DNA from: Kuafuiihalomonas phototrophica
Lineage (GTDB): Bacteria; Myxococcota; Kuafuiibacteriia; Kuafuiibacteriales; Kuafuiibacteriaceae
Direction of reading: 5' to 3'
NCBI GenBank assembly: GCA_031800475.1
Contig: DAPKRQ010000235.1
Location: forward strand, 1 to 44,274
Length of the DNA: 44,274 nt
Each line of letters opens with the position of its first letter. The stretch's first letter is position 1. The position numbers and the translations under genes were made by a program. A model generated the notes under the pieces. It did not search any database. It was not told the DNA's origin and worked only from the letters and a program-made list of their open reading frames with translations. Shown one piece after another: positions 1-9,024 of the stretch.

Positions 1-719
1 CCAGAAGGGCTGAAGACATCCACTGTGGGTCGAGGGGACGACGCGCGCGTCCGGCGGTGGGGTGACCCCGACCCAGATCCGAGCGTCGAGGGGCTCCAGC
101 TCGGGCAGATCTTGGGTCCATTCGAACGAACGCTCCCGCACCCAGGATACCCCGGTGTGGCCGAGCAGGGCACCCGCGCTCGGTCCACCTCGTCCGGCCC
201 AGCCGACGCGGGGAACGCGCCGGACGCGCAGCTCTTTGAAGCCCAGGTCCGCGAGTCGCTCCAGGTCCCCGAGCGAAAGGGGGCGCTCGGGGCCGGCGAG
301 CACCTGGTCGGGACGCGCCAGACTGCCGGGCGGGTGCAGTCCAAAGCCGGGCTCCAGGTCTTCGTTCAGCGTGATCTCGGGCCCATCTCGCCGTACCTGC
401 CCCGGTTTGGCGACCGCCCGGGTACCTGGCGGCACCGGCGCCAAGGCGGAAACGACCGCCGCGTGGGCGGACTGCAGGCGGGAAGCAGGCTCTGGCGGCG
501 CTGCACGGAGGCGCAGGGTCTGCCGCGACAACGAAGGGACCGCGAAGCCGGCCCATCGGGCCAGCGGGGTGGCCGGCAGGCAAACGCGAGGCCGGACCTC
601 GAGGGCGGGGGTTCGCCCCAAAGCGCACTCCAGGGGGACCGCCTCCGGCTCCAGCTTCGGTACCGCCTGGCGCAGTGCGCCGCGAGCCCGGTCGAAATCC
701 AGCTCTTCGAGCGACTGGC

Positions 720-723
<4 letters not shown>
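1..723 (-). CDS. MoeA-like molybdopterin molybdotransferase homologue, divergent, 3' end cut by window
   Basis: The minus-strand frame is open from 723 to the left edge (about 241 residues). It begins with a MoeA-like N-terminus (SQSLEELDFDRARGALRQAV, then PLECALGRTPALEV). Further on, near residue 165-195, PLSLGDLERLADLGFKELRV and RRVPRV match the linker and start of the MoCF-biosynthesis domain of MoeA. MoeA inserts molybdate into adenylylated molybdopterin. The stretch that is normally ..DxSAMDGYA.. reads ATPLARWAGFAVP, so the conserved Asp is missing, and the protein may have a changed or lost activity. No ATG, GTG or TTG lies in frame near the start. CTG at 723-721 overlaps the gdhA stop as CTGA and fits the family N-terminus, so I chose it. 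The C-terminal half lies outside the window. The family assignment is by eye and moderately sure; the function is uncertain. Confidence 0.6.
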
Positions 724-2039
<1,316 letters not shown>

Positions 2040-2067
2040 TGAATGGACCTTCCGGTGCGCTGGAATC

Positions 2068-2283
2068 TCAGCCCCCGCAAGCGGGACGGCACGTCTCGAG
2101 CTTGGCCTTGCACCGCGTCCGGCACTCCGTCACGGTGACCTTCTGCTCGTTGATGCACTCCGCCGTACACTCTTCGTACCACGCTTCGCACTGCCGGGCG
2201 TCGCAACCCGGGTACGGCTCCCAGCGTCCTCCGGACGAGCTGCAGGCCGACGCGAAAATCACGGCGAGCACGCTCCAACGCAT
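2068..2283 (-). CDS. Small Cys-rich putative lipoprotein
   Basis: A 71-residue ORF starts with ATG at 2283. MRWSVLAVIFASAC looks like a short lipoprotein signal, with the first Cys as acceptor; the lipobox ASAC is slightly off consensus because Ala, not Leu, is at -3. The mature part is about 58 residues with eight further Cys, spaced as pairs (DARQCEAWYEECTAEC, TECRTRC, ETCRPAC). That pattern suggests a disulfide-bonded helical hairpin in the periplasm or outer membrane. I know no named family for it. It sits 28 nt before gdhA on the same strand and may be read with it. It is probably a real gene because of the signal and the non-random Cys pattern, but it is short. Confidence 0.6.
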   Translation of the reverse strand: MRWSVLAVIFASACSSSGGRWEPYPGCDARQCEAWYEECTAECINEQKVTVTECRTRCKAKLETCRPACGG

Positions 2284-2432
2284 GGCGGGACGCTAGCACC
2301 CCTTTGGGCCCTTGGCGATGGCGTCCGAACCCGACGGGCACTGGAACCGCCTGCGCCGAATGCGGGCTTGACTCGGGGCCGAAAGACCGGGTTTGGCTCC
2401 ATGCAGCCACAAAGGCTTTCGAGAGGCGACCG

Positions 2433-4085
2433 ATGCGAACGACCCAAACGACACTGATCCTCGCCGGTTTCGGCGCCAGCCTGATCGCCTGCAGCGGCAT
2501 CAGCGACTGCGAACAGGACGGCGAAGCCTGCGCTGCCATGCTCGTGGAGAGCGGCGCGGCCTGCGCCGAGGCCTACCAACTCAAGCACACCGAGCGGAAA
2601 CGGAAGTACTGCGAACACGCGGTCGACGTCGTCGGCGACCAGGAAATCGCGGCCGCCGTGCCGGGCCTGATCGCCATGTTGAAGGCACCGCATACCAACG
2701 TGCCGGACGACAACCACGTGCAGGACGCCGCCAAGGCCCTGGGAGAGATCAAAGACCCGGCGGCGGTGGACGCCCTGGTGGCGGCGCTCGACATGAAGGC
2801 GGGCACCAGCTCCGAACCCCGGGACAAGATGGCGAACCGAGCGAATGAAGCCATCGCGGAAGCATTGGGCGAGATCGGGGCCGAGGAGGCCACACCGGCC
2901 CTGCTCGAGCTGATGGACGCCAGCCGCAACGACCACGTGGTGCTGAAGGCGGTCCGAGCCCTGGGTCAGATCGAGGACGAACGGGCGGTCGAGAAACTGG
3001 AGGACGTGGCCCTGAACCACCCCAACAAGTTCATGCGCAAGAACTCGGTCATCGCCCTCGGCGACATCGGCTCGCCGAAGGCCGTGGACACCCTGATCCA
3101 GATGATGTTCATCGAGTACCAGGGCGTTTCCTTCTACCGGGAGGCCTCCTTCGCCTTGTTCCAGGTCGGTGAGCCTGCCGCCGAGCCCTTGCTCGAGACC
3201 ATGGCCATGAAGAACGAGGCAGTGAACGCGATCTTCGAAAAGAGCGGAGGGATCAAGGAGTCGGCCATCAAAGCCAAGTGTGGCTTCGTGCTCGGTGACC
3301 TGCGGGACGAGCGGGCCGTCGAGCCCCTGCTCGAAGCCTTCCAGGAAGCCGTGGAAAAGCGGGACCCGGTGGTCCTGGGCTTCACGGCGCCACCGCTCGG
3401 AGCCCTGGGTGACGAGCGTGCGGTGAAGGTCCTCGCCGAGGAGATGGGCACCATCGACCAATCCCTTCGAGATCCCTTCATGCAGGCCCTGGTCATGATC
3501 GGCGACCAGAGCGTGGTCGACGACATGATCCCCTTGATCACACGGCGGGACTTCGTCCGGAAGTGCCGCCGGATGGGCAACTCCCGCCAGGCCTGCGTGT
3601 CGGAGGAGGACTCGATGTTCGGGGCCCAGGAGACCGCCATCGACCACACCACGAACCTGGCGGGCGCCGAGCACCTCGACGCCCTCGAAAAGGTCTTGGA
3701 GAACGAGCCTTCGGAGAGGATCCAGAAGTACCTGGACGCGCGGATGGTCCGGGTGCGGACTGCGGCCGAGTGCCAGGATGACGCGGCGTGTTGGGCCGGA
3801 AAGCTGAAATCCGACGACCCTCTCCTCCGAGAGCGGGCCGCGTGGGATCTGAAGCGTCTGAAGGATCCGTCCACCCTCGACGCATTGGCCGAGGCCCTGG
3901 ACGACTCGAACCGGAAGGCCCGCTATGCAGCGATCCAAGCCTACTGGGCCTACGGAGACGATCGCGCGGTCGACCTGATCAGGAAAACCCTGAAGAAGGA
4001 GGAGTCCTCCGCGGACTTCGTCCGGGTCAACGAGGATTTGAAGCGTCTGCTCGTGCATTTGAAGCGCACCGAAGCCAGCGCCTGA
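2433..4085 (+). CDS. HEAT-repeat lipoprotein
   Basis: A 550-residue protein starts at ATG 2433, supported by GAGAGG six bases upstream; the frame extends further 5' but without features. The signal MRTTQTTLILAGFGASLIAC ends in a good lipobox (LIAC). The mature chain is a run of roughly ten HEAT/PBS-lyase-type helical repeats with the signature ALGEI-DPAAVDALVAAL, seen for example as KALGEIKDP near residue 105, EALGEIGAEEATPALLELM near 150, RALGQIEDERAVEKL near 175 and ALGDIGSPKAVDTLIQMM near 210. Cys pairs occur near residues 25-60 and around 380-395. HEAT solenoids bind proteins; no enzyme site is visible. It is probably anchored in the envelope as a scaffold. The partner is unknown. It is separated from the following transporter by 67 nt and may or may not share its transcript. 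Confidence 0.85.
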   Translation: MRTTQTTLILAGFGASLIACSGISDCEQDGEACAAMLVESGAACAEAYQLKHTERKRKYCEHAVDVVGDQEIAAAVPGLIAMLKAPHTNVPDDNHVQDAAKALGEIKDPAAVDALVAALDMKAGTSSEPRDKMANRANEAIAEALGEIGAEEATPALLELMDASRNDHVVLKAVRALGQIEDERAVEKLEDVALNHPNKFMRKNSVIALGDIGSPKAVDTLIQMMFIEYQGVSFYREASFALFQVGEPAAEPLLETMAMKNEAVNAIFEKSGGIKESAIKAKCGFVLGDLRDERAVEPLLEAFQEAVEKRDPVVLGFTAPPLGALGDERAVKVLAEEMGTIDQSLRDPFMQALVMIGDQSVVDDMIPLITRRDFVRKCRRMGNSRQACVSEEDSMFGAQETAIDHTTNLAGAEHLDALEKVLENEPSERIQKYLDARMVRVRTAAECQDDAACWAGKLKSDDPLLRERAAWDLKRLKDPSTLDALAEALDDSNRKARYAAIQAYWAYGDDRAVDLIRKTLKKEESSADFVRVNEDLKRLLVHLKRTEASA

Positions 4086-4152
4086 AACTCCCCTTCAGAA
4101 GCCCGCTCATCGGCTCGGCTTGGCCTTTGCGCCTCATGTGGTAAGCAAAGGC

Positions 4153-5838
4153 ATGGCCAAACCCGCGACGACGATCAGTCCGCCCGTATTCTTCACCTCG
4201 GGCGGACTGCTGATCGCGTTTTTGCTGGTCGGCGTGTTCGCCACGGACTTCGCCAGCAGCACGTTCCCCAAAATCCTGGAGGCAGTGAGTACCTACTTCG
4301 GCTGGCTCTACGTGGCTTCGGTCGGTCTGTTCATCGGGCTGGCGGTGTACTTGCGCTTCAGCCGATTTGCGAAAATCCGGCTGGGTCACGACACCGACCG
4401 GCCGGACTTCTCGACCCCCACCTGGTTCGCCATGCTCTTCAGCGCGGGGATGGGGATCGGCCTGCTGTTCTACGGTGTGGCCGAGCCCATGCTGCACTAC
4501 GGAAGTCCTCCCACCGGGGATGGGGCGAGCATGGAAGCCGCTCGGGCAGCCTTGCCGCTCACGTTCTTTCATTGGGGGATCCACGCGTGGGCCATCTACG
4601 TGTTGATGGCCATGGCCATCGCCTACTTCGCCTTTCGCAAGGACCTGCCCTTGTCCTTGCGGTCTTGCTTTTTCCCCCTTCTCGGAGACCGGATCTATGG
4701 ACCGATCGGGCATCTGATCGACATTCTGGCCGTGTTCGGCACCCTGTTCGGTCTGGCCACGTCCCTGGGGCTGGGCGCCATGCAGGTGAGCGCCGGACTG
4801 AACCATCTGTTCGGTGTGCCTCACACCATCCCGACCCAGCTGATCCTGATCGGGCTGATCACGCTGGCGGCCACCGTGTCCTTGGTGACGGGCGTCGAAA
4901 ACGGCATCCGGCGGTTGAGCGAGCTCAACATCATGACGGCCGGACTGCTGATGCTGTTCGTGTTGGCGGTGGGCCCGACCCTCTTCGTGGTCAACTCCCT
5001 GTTCGAAAACCTGGGCAGCTATCTGTCCGTGGCGTTTTACCGGACGTTCAAAATCGGGAACTTCCAGCCGGACCAGCAGGCCTGGATCCAGGACTGGACC
5101 CTGTTCTATTGGGGTTGGTGGATCTCCTGGTCGCCGTTCGTGGGGATGTTCGTGGCCCGGATTTCCCGGGGCCGCACCATCGGCGAATTCGTCACGGGGG
5201 TCTTGCTCGTGCCCACCGCCGTGACCTTCGTGTGGCTCAGCGTGTTCGGAGACACGGCGCTATATATGGAGGTCTTCGGGCAAGGCGGCATTCTGGCTGC
5301 AGTCAAAGCCGACACCTCCACGGCCATCTACGTGATGCTCGAAAAGCTTCCGTTGGCCGACATCACGTGCCTGCTGGCCGCGGCGGTGGTCACGATCTTT
5401 TTCGTCACGTCGTCGGATTCGGCCTCCTTCGTGGTCGACATGCTGACGTCCGGCGGCCACCCCAACCCCCCGATCTGGCAGCGGGTCTTCTGGGCCGTGG
5501 CCGAGGGGGCGACGGCGGCGGTGCTTCTGTATGCCGGTGGAGAAAGAGCCCTCAACGCCCTGCAGGCCGCGGTGATCAGCATCGGCCTGCCATTTTGCGT
5601 GGTGCTCCTGTTCATGTGTTGGAGCCTGCTCAAAGCGCTGCGCCAAGACCCAGCCGCACGCCGCGAGCCGAACCCCATCCGCAACCCCTGGCCCCGCCCG
5701 AGCCCCCTGGCCGGCGGTCCGAGTCCGGCGGGCCTGCCGGCGGCGCGCATCGAAGCTCCCGGGTCTGCGCTGCAGGACGGAACGCCCTCGGCGCCCCATG
5801 TGAGCGCCGCGGAGCACCGCCCGACGGCCTCTCCGTGA
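4153..5838 (+). CDS. BCCT family osmolyte transporter (betaine/choline/carnitine type)
   Basis: A 561-residue inner-membrane protein with about twelve hydrophobic segments. The BCCT signatures are clear. FSAGMGIGLLFYGVAEPM (near residue 96) carries the GMGIG motif typical of Na+-coupled BetP-like members. FYWGWWISWSPFVGMFVARI (near 318) is the Trp-rich box of TM8 that binds the trimethylammonium substrate. The expected role is sodium-driven uptake of glycine betaine or a related compatible solute. ATG 4153 was chosen because the family N-terminus starts shortly after; an in-frame upstream start at 4120 would add eleven residues. The last 60 residues after the final membrane segment are Pro/Arg/Ala-rich and low in complexity. 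In BetP the C-terminal tail senses osmotic stress, but this tail has no visible similarity to it. The substrate cannot be decided from sequence alone. Confidence 0.93.
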   Translation: MAKPATTISPPVFFTSGGLLIAFLLVGVFATDFASSTFPKILEAVSTYFGWLYVASVGLFIGLAVYLRFSRFAKIRLGHDTDRPDFSTPTWFAMLFSAGMGIGLLFYGVAEPMLHYGSPPTGDGASMEAARAALPLTFFHWGIHAWAIYVLMAMAIAYFAFRKDLPLSLRSCFFPLLGDRIYGPIGHLIDILAVFGTLFGLATSLGLGAMQVSAGLNHLFGVPHTIPTQLILIGLITLAATVSLVTGVENGIRRLSELNIMTAGLLMLFVLAVGPTLFVVNSLFENLGSYLSVAFYRTFKIGNFQPDQQAWIQDWTLFYWGWWISWSPFVGMFVARISRGRTIGEFVTGVLLVPTAVTFVWLSVFGDTALYMEVFGQGGILAAVKADTSTAIYVMLEKLPLADITCLLAAAVVTIFFVTSSDSASFVVDMLTSGGHPNPPIWQRVFWAVAEGATAAVLLYAGGERALNALQAAVISIGLPFCVVLLFMCWSLLKALRQDPAARREPNPIRNPWPRPSPLAGGPSPAGLPAARIEAPGSALQDGTPSAPHVSAAEHRPTASP

Positions 5839-5843
5839 CCCGT

Positions 5844-6677
5844 TCAGTGTTCGTGGCCATGGTCGTGCCCGTGTCCCGTCGAGGGGACGCCGGACATGGG
5901 CCCCGCCGCGAGCGGACCGTCCCGCATCAAGGGCAGGCCGTGGGCGCCCAGCCAGCGCGTGAGCAAGTCGCGGCCGCCGATCCGTAGGTTCCACTCCAAC
6001 GAAGCCGCGAGGGCCGTGGAGGCATCGTCGGCGATGCTGGTTTGCGAAATTCGGTGTTTCCAGGCCGTTTCACCCTGGTCCACGCGGCGAAGGTCCATGA
6101 CCGTCCTCACCGCCACCCGGGACGGGTCGGGGCTGTCGGCGTTTTCAGCCCGCACCATCACCACCATTTCGGCCCGCTTCGGCTCCACGACTTCGACGTC
6201 CACGCCGACCTCTTCGATCAGCTCCACCAGCCGGGACTGCAGGCTCCCTTGCGGGATGCTGCGGCTGCTCAGCACGGCCAACCTCAGGGGCAAGGCGCCC
6301 TGCAGGGTGTCGCGCAAGTCCGGGTTCTTTTGGAGGGTGGTGCTCAGCCACTCGGCGTAGCCGGGCTCGGACAGGTCGAGCCGGGTGTAGGTGGTCAACG
6401 CTTGCTGGTAGCGAACCGGCGGCTCGGCGGTGCTCTCGGTCAAAAAGCCCTGTCGGATCTGGATCGCGGCCACCCGAAGCTCGAGCCGCATCCGGTCCCG
6501 TTCGGTTTGGGCCTGGTCCTGGGCACCCCGCAGCAGTTCCACCGCGTTGGCCGGGCCCCGTTTGGCGTCGAGCTCGGCTTCGATCGCTTCTTCCACCACC
6601 GGCCGCAGGTGTGCCGGCAAGAACGGGTCCAGGGGCGCGGCCGCCATGCACAAAATCCCGAGTCCCACTGCCCACAT
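5844..6677 (-). CDS. Secreted protein of unknown function with His-rich C-terminus
   Basis: A 277-residue ORF starting at ATG 6677; the open frame continues far upstream on this strand, but that part lies opposite queA and the SpoIID gene and is a shadow. MWAVGLGILCMAAAPLDPF reads as a short signal peptide. Residues about 25-120 are helical and charged (VVEEAIEAELDAKRGPANA). Residues about 130-240 look like an alpha/beta domain (ALPLRLAVLSSRSIP, VDVEVVEPKRAEMVVMVRAE). The protein ends GHGHDHGHEH, a possible metal-binding tail. I do not recognise the family. It ends five bases from the convergent BCCT transporter gene and is divergent from the SpoIID-like gene, with which it shares a 165-nt regulatory region. 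It is real on coding pattern and signal, but no function can be named. Confidence 0.7.
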   Translation of the reverse strand: MWAVGLGILCMAAAPLDPFLPAHLRPVVEEAIEAELDAKRGPANAVELLRGAQDQAQTERDRMRLELRVAAIQIRQGFLTESTAEPPVRYQQALTTYTRLDLSEPGYAEWLSTTLQKNPDLRDTLQGALPLRLAVLSSRSIPQGSLQSRLVELIEEVGVDVEVVEPKRAEMVVMVRAENADSPDPSRVAVRTVMDLRRVDQGETAWKHRISQTSIADDASTALAASLEWNLRIGGRDLLTRWLGAHGLPLMRDGPLAAGPMSGVPSTGHGHDHGHEH

Positions 6678-6757
6678 GATGTCTCGGGTCGTACCAGGCC
6701 TTTGCGCCGGCGCGAACCGAAGGCCGCCGTCGGATCCTGCATCGAGGGAACGCCCCA

Positions 6758-6788
6758 GGGCGACGGTCCCACACCGGCCCAGTTTTTT
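6758..6788 (+). terminator. Intrinsic-terminator-like hairpin in the leader of the SpoIID-like gene
   Basis: GGGC (6758-6761), a two-base bulge, then CGGT (6764-6767), a five-base loop, ACCG (6773-6776) and GCCC (6777-6780) form an eight-pair G+C-rich stem. It is followed by AG and six T (6783-6788). This is the layout of a Rho-independent terminator on the plus strand. It lies between two divergent genes, 55 nt before the SpoIID-like start, so it would either block read-through from upstream or act as an attenuator in that gene's leader. Confidence 0.45.
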
Positions 6789-6842
6789 GCGTCGGCGGGA
6801 TCCAGACTTCAACATCGGATCGCCCTGAAGCCACGACGCGTC

Positions 6843-7931
6843 ATGTGGGGCCTGGCGCTGGCCGGGGCCCTCGGAGGAACCTCGCCGGCGGCGGCCGAGC
6901 CCGAAGTCCGGATCCTGCTGCAGGAAGACCGGGACGCGGTTCGCTTGGAGGGGGAGGACCTGACCCTGTGGCTCGGACCTCGACCGGAGCGGGTGGTGCC
7001 CGACCGGGTCCACGTGCGCGCCCGAGGCGACGGCGTCGTGGTCCGGGCCGGGGGCCGCAGCCTTCGGGGCCGCCGGGCGGTCGTGGCCGGTGACGCGCCG
7101 GTGTCCGTGGCCGGCGGGCGGTATCTGGGCCGCGTCGAAGTGGTGCCGGTGGACGGCCGTCTGATCGTCGTCAACCGGATCCGGATGGAAACCTACTTGC
7201 TCGGCATCGTCGGCAGCGAAATGCCGCCGAGCTGGCCTGCAGAGGCCCTGAAAGCCCAGGCGGTGGCCGCGCGCACCTACGGGCTGCAGCGGCGCTTGCG
7301 CATGCGCAGCCGGGACCGCCCCTACGACCTGCGGGATTCGGTCCTGTCTCAGGTCTACCGGGGTGCGGAGCGGATCCGACCCGCGGTGGTCCGGGCGGTC
7401 CGGGCGACCCGGGGGCAGGTCCTGGCCTGGCGCCACGAGCCGGCCGAGGCCCTGTATCACAGCACTTGCGGGGGCCGCACCCGGTCGGCGGAGTCGGCCT
7501 TTGGCAACCGGGTGGCGTATCTGCAGCCCCGGCCGTGCCGCTGGTGCCGGCAGAGCACCAAGTACGCTTGGGACTTCACCCTGCCGGCCCACGAGATGCA
7601 GCGGCTGCTCGAGACCGCCGGGCTCGCCCGAGGCAAAGTTCGTTCCGTCTTTAGGGACCGGAGCGCGCCCCGGGTGCGGATCCGGGACGACCGGGGCGCC
7701 CGGGGCATCGACCCGAACCGGTTTCGGGCGGCCGTGGGTTACGACCGGCTGTTTTCGAGCCGCTTTTCGGCCCGGACCCGGGGGGGACGGGTCCGGGTCG
7801 AAGGGTCCGGGTTCGGCCACGGGGTCGGCATGTGCCAGTGGGGCGCCCGAGGCATGGCCCTCGAGGGGAAGAACTACCTGCAGATCCTGGCCCACTACTA
7901 CGATGGAGCCGGGATTCGGCGGGCTTACTGA
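6843..7931 (+). CDS. SpoIID/LytB domain protein (peptidoglycan lytic enzyme family)
   Basis: A 362-residue secreted protein; MWGLALAGALGGTSPAAAEP is a signal peptide. The SpoIID domain spans about residues 110-360: METYLLGIVGSEMPPSWPAE near 115 holds the Glu that is catalytic in SpoIID (Glu126 here), followed by LKAQAVAARTYGL. HSTCGG near 205 and CRWC near 235 supply His and Cys like the zinc-binding residues of SpoIID, and GFGHGVGMCQWGARGMA near 325 is the second signature. SpoIID cleaves glycan strands stripped of stem peptides during sporulation; LytB-type relatives act in general cell-wall turnover. In a non-Firmicute the substrate and timing are unknown. An N-terminal region of about 90 residues rich in beta strands is unassigned. 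The gene is 49 nt upstream of queA on the same strand. Confidence 0.88.
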   Translation: MWGLALAGALGGTSPAAAEPEVRILLQEDRDAVRLEGEDLTLWLGPRPERVVPDRVHVRARGDGVVVRAGGRSLRGRRAVVAGDAPVSVAGGRYLGRVEVVPVDGRLIVVNRIRMETYLLGIVGSEMPPSWPAEALKAQAVAARTYGLQRRLRMRSRDRPYDLRDSVLSQVYRGAERIRPAVVRAVRATRGQVLAWRHEPAEALYHSTCGGRTRSAESAFGNRVAYLQPRPCRWCRQSTKYAWDFTLPAHEMQRLLETAGLARGKVRSVFRDRSAPRVRIRDDRGARGIDPNRFRAAVGYDRLFSSRFSARTRGGRVRVEGSGFGHGVGMCQWGARGMALEGKNYLQILAHYYDGAGIRRAY

Positions 7932-7980
7932 GCCGGAATTTTGCGCCACCGGGAGCGCAGGCGTGCTTTGAAGGGAGACG

Positions 7981-9024
7981 GTGAACCGAAGCGACTTCGA
8001 CTTCGAGCTTCCACCCGAGCAGGTGGCATCTCGTCCTGCGACGGAGCGGGACGGGTCGCGGCTGCTGGTTCTGGACCGAGCCACCGGACGCCGGACCCAC
8101 CGCCGCTTCCGCGAGATCACGGAGGTGCTCCGGGCGGGAGATCTTCTGGTCTTCAACGACTCCCGGGTGATCCCGGCCCGACTGTGGGCCCGAAAGGCCG
8201 ATACCGGCGGGCGGGTCGAGCTTCTGCTGGTGGAATCGGCGAGCGGCTCGGGGCCCACGTCCCCCCGAGAGCCCCATCGATGGTGGGCCTTGGCCCGGTC
8301 GTCGAAGGGCCTGCGGGAGGGGCAAGCGCTCGAGCTGGAAGCCCAGCCCGGAGCCCGGGTTTGGGTCGACGGGGTGCAAGGCAAGCAGGTCCGGGTGGCG
8401 AGCGAAGCAGACCTGTTGCAGGTTGCGTTGCGCCACGGCCAAATGCCGCTTCCGCCCTATATCGGGCGCGATGCCGATCCAGAAGACGCGAAGCGATATC
8501 AGACGGTGTACGCCAAAGAACTCGGCTCGGTGGCGGCGCCCACGGCGGGCTTGCACTTCACCGAGTCGCTCCTCGAGCGGTTGAAAGATTTGGGCGTGGA
8601 GCAAGCCTTCCTGACGCTCCACGTGGGTCCGGGGACTTTCCTTCCGGTGGAATCGGAGCGGATCGAGGCACACCGCATGCACGCCGAGCGCTTTGTGCTG
8701 CCCCCGCCGGTGGTCGATGCCATCCACCGGACCCGCCGCCGGGGCGGCCGGGTGTTCGCGGTGGGTACGACGGTGACGCGGGTGCTCGAGAGCTTCGACG
8801 CTCGGCTCGAGCCGGGCCCCGGCAGCACGTCCTTGTTCATTCGGCCGGGCCATCGGTTTCGCTGGGTCGATGCCCTCGTGACCAATTTTCACCTGCCGCA
8901 ATCGACCTTGCTCATGCTGGTGGCGGCCTTCGCCGGACGGGACCTAGTGCTGGACACGTACCGAGAAGCCGTGCGGGAAGGCTATCGCTTCTATTCCTAC
9001 GGCGACTCCATGTGCATTCTATGA
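7981..9024 (+). CDS. queA: S-adenosylmethionine:tRNA ribosyltransferase-isomerase
   Basis: A 347-residue cytoplasmic enzyme of the queuosine pathway; it transfers and isomerises the ribosyl part of SAM onto preQ1 in tRNA to give epoxyqueuosine. Family landmarks run the full length: FDFELPPEQVASRPATERD at the start, LLVFNDSRVIPARL near 54, QMPLPPYIGR near 155, YQTVYAKELGSVAAPTAGLHF near 172, LTLHVGPGTF near 215 and TNFHLPQSTLLMLVAAFAG near 300. It starts with GTG at 7981, with GGGAG a few bases upstream. Its stop overlaps the tgt start by four bases (ATGA), as expected for genes that are translationally coupled and act in successive steps on tRNA. Length and motifs are typical. Confidence 0.97.
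   Translation: MNRSDFDFELPPEQVASRPATERDGSRLLVLDRATGRRTHRRFREITEVLRAGDLLVFNDSRVIPARLWARKADTGGRVELLLVESASGSGPTSPREPHRWWALARSSKGLREGQALELEAQPGARVWVDGVQGKQVRVASEADLLQVALRHGQMPLPPYIGRDADPEDAKRYQTVYAKELGSVAAPTAGLHFTESLLERLKDLGVEQAFLTLHVGPGTFLPVESERIEAHRMHAERFVLPPPVVDAIHRTRRRGGRVFAVGTTVTRVLESFDARLEPGPGSTSLFIRPGHRFRWVDALVTNFHLPQSTLLMLVAAFAGRDLVLDTYREAVREGYRFYSYGDSMCIL

Noticed and set aside
2368..2396. Sigma-70 promoter with TTGACT at 2368-2373
   Set aside because: The -35 is good, but seventeen bases later the hexamer is GTTTGG, not a credible -10 element.
2259..4058. 599-codon minus-strand frame opposite the HEAT-repeat gene
   Set aside because: It mirrors the HEAT codons and is His/Gln/Val-rich with no signal or domain; the plus-strand lipoprotein is convincing.
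6678..8384. Long minus-strand frame continuing from the His-tailed protein (846 codons in total)
   Set aside because: The part beyond 6677 lies opposite queA and the SpoIID gene, is extremely Pro/Arg/Gly-rich and has no family signs; it is a high-GC shadow frame.
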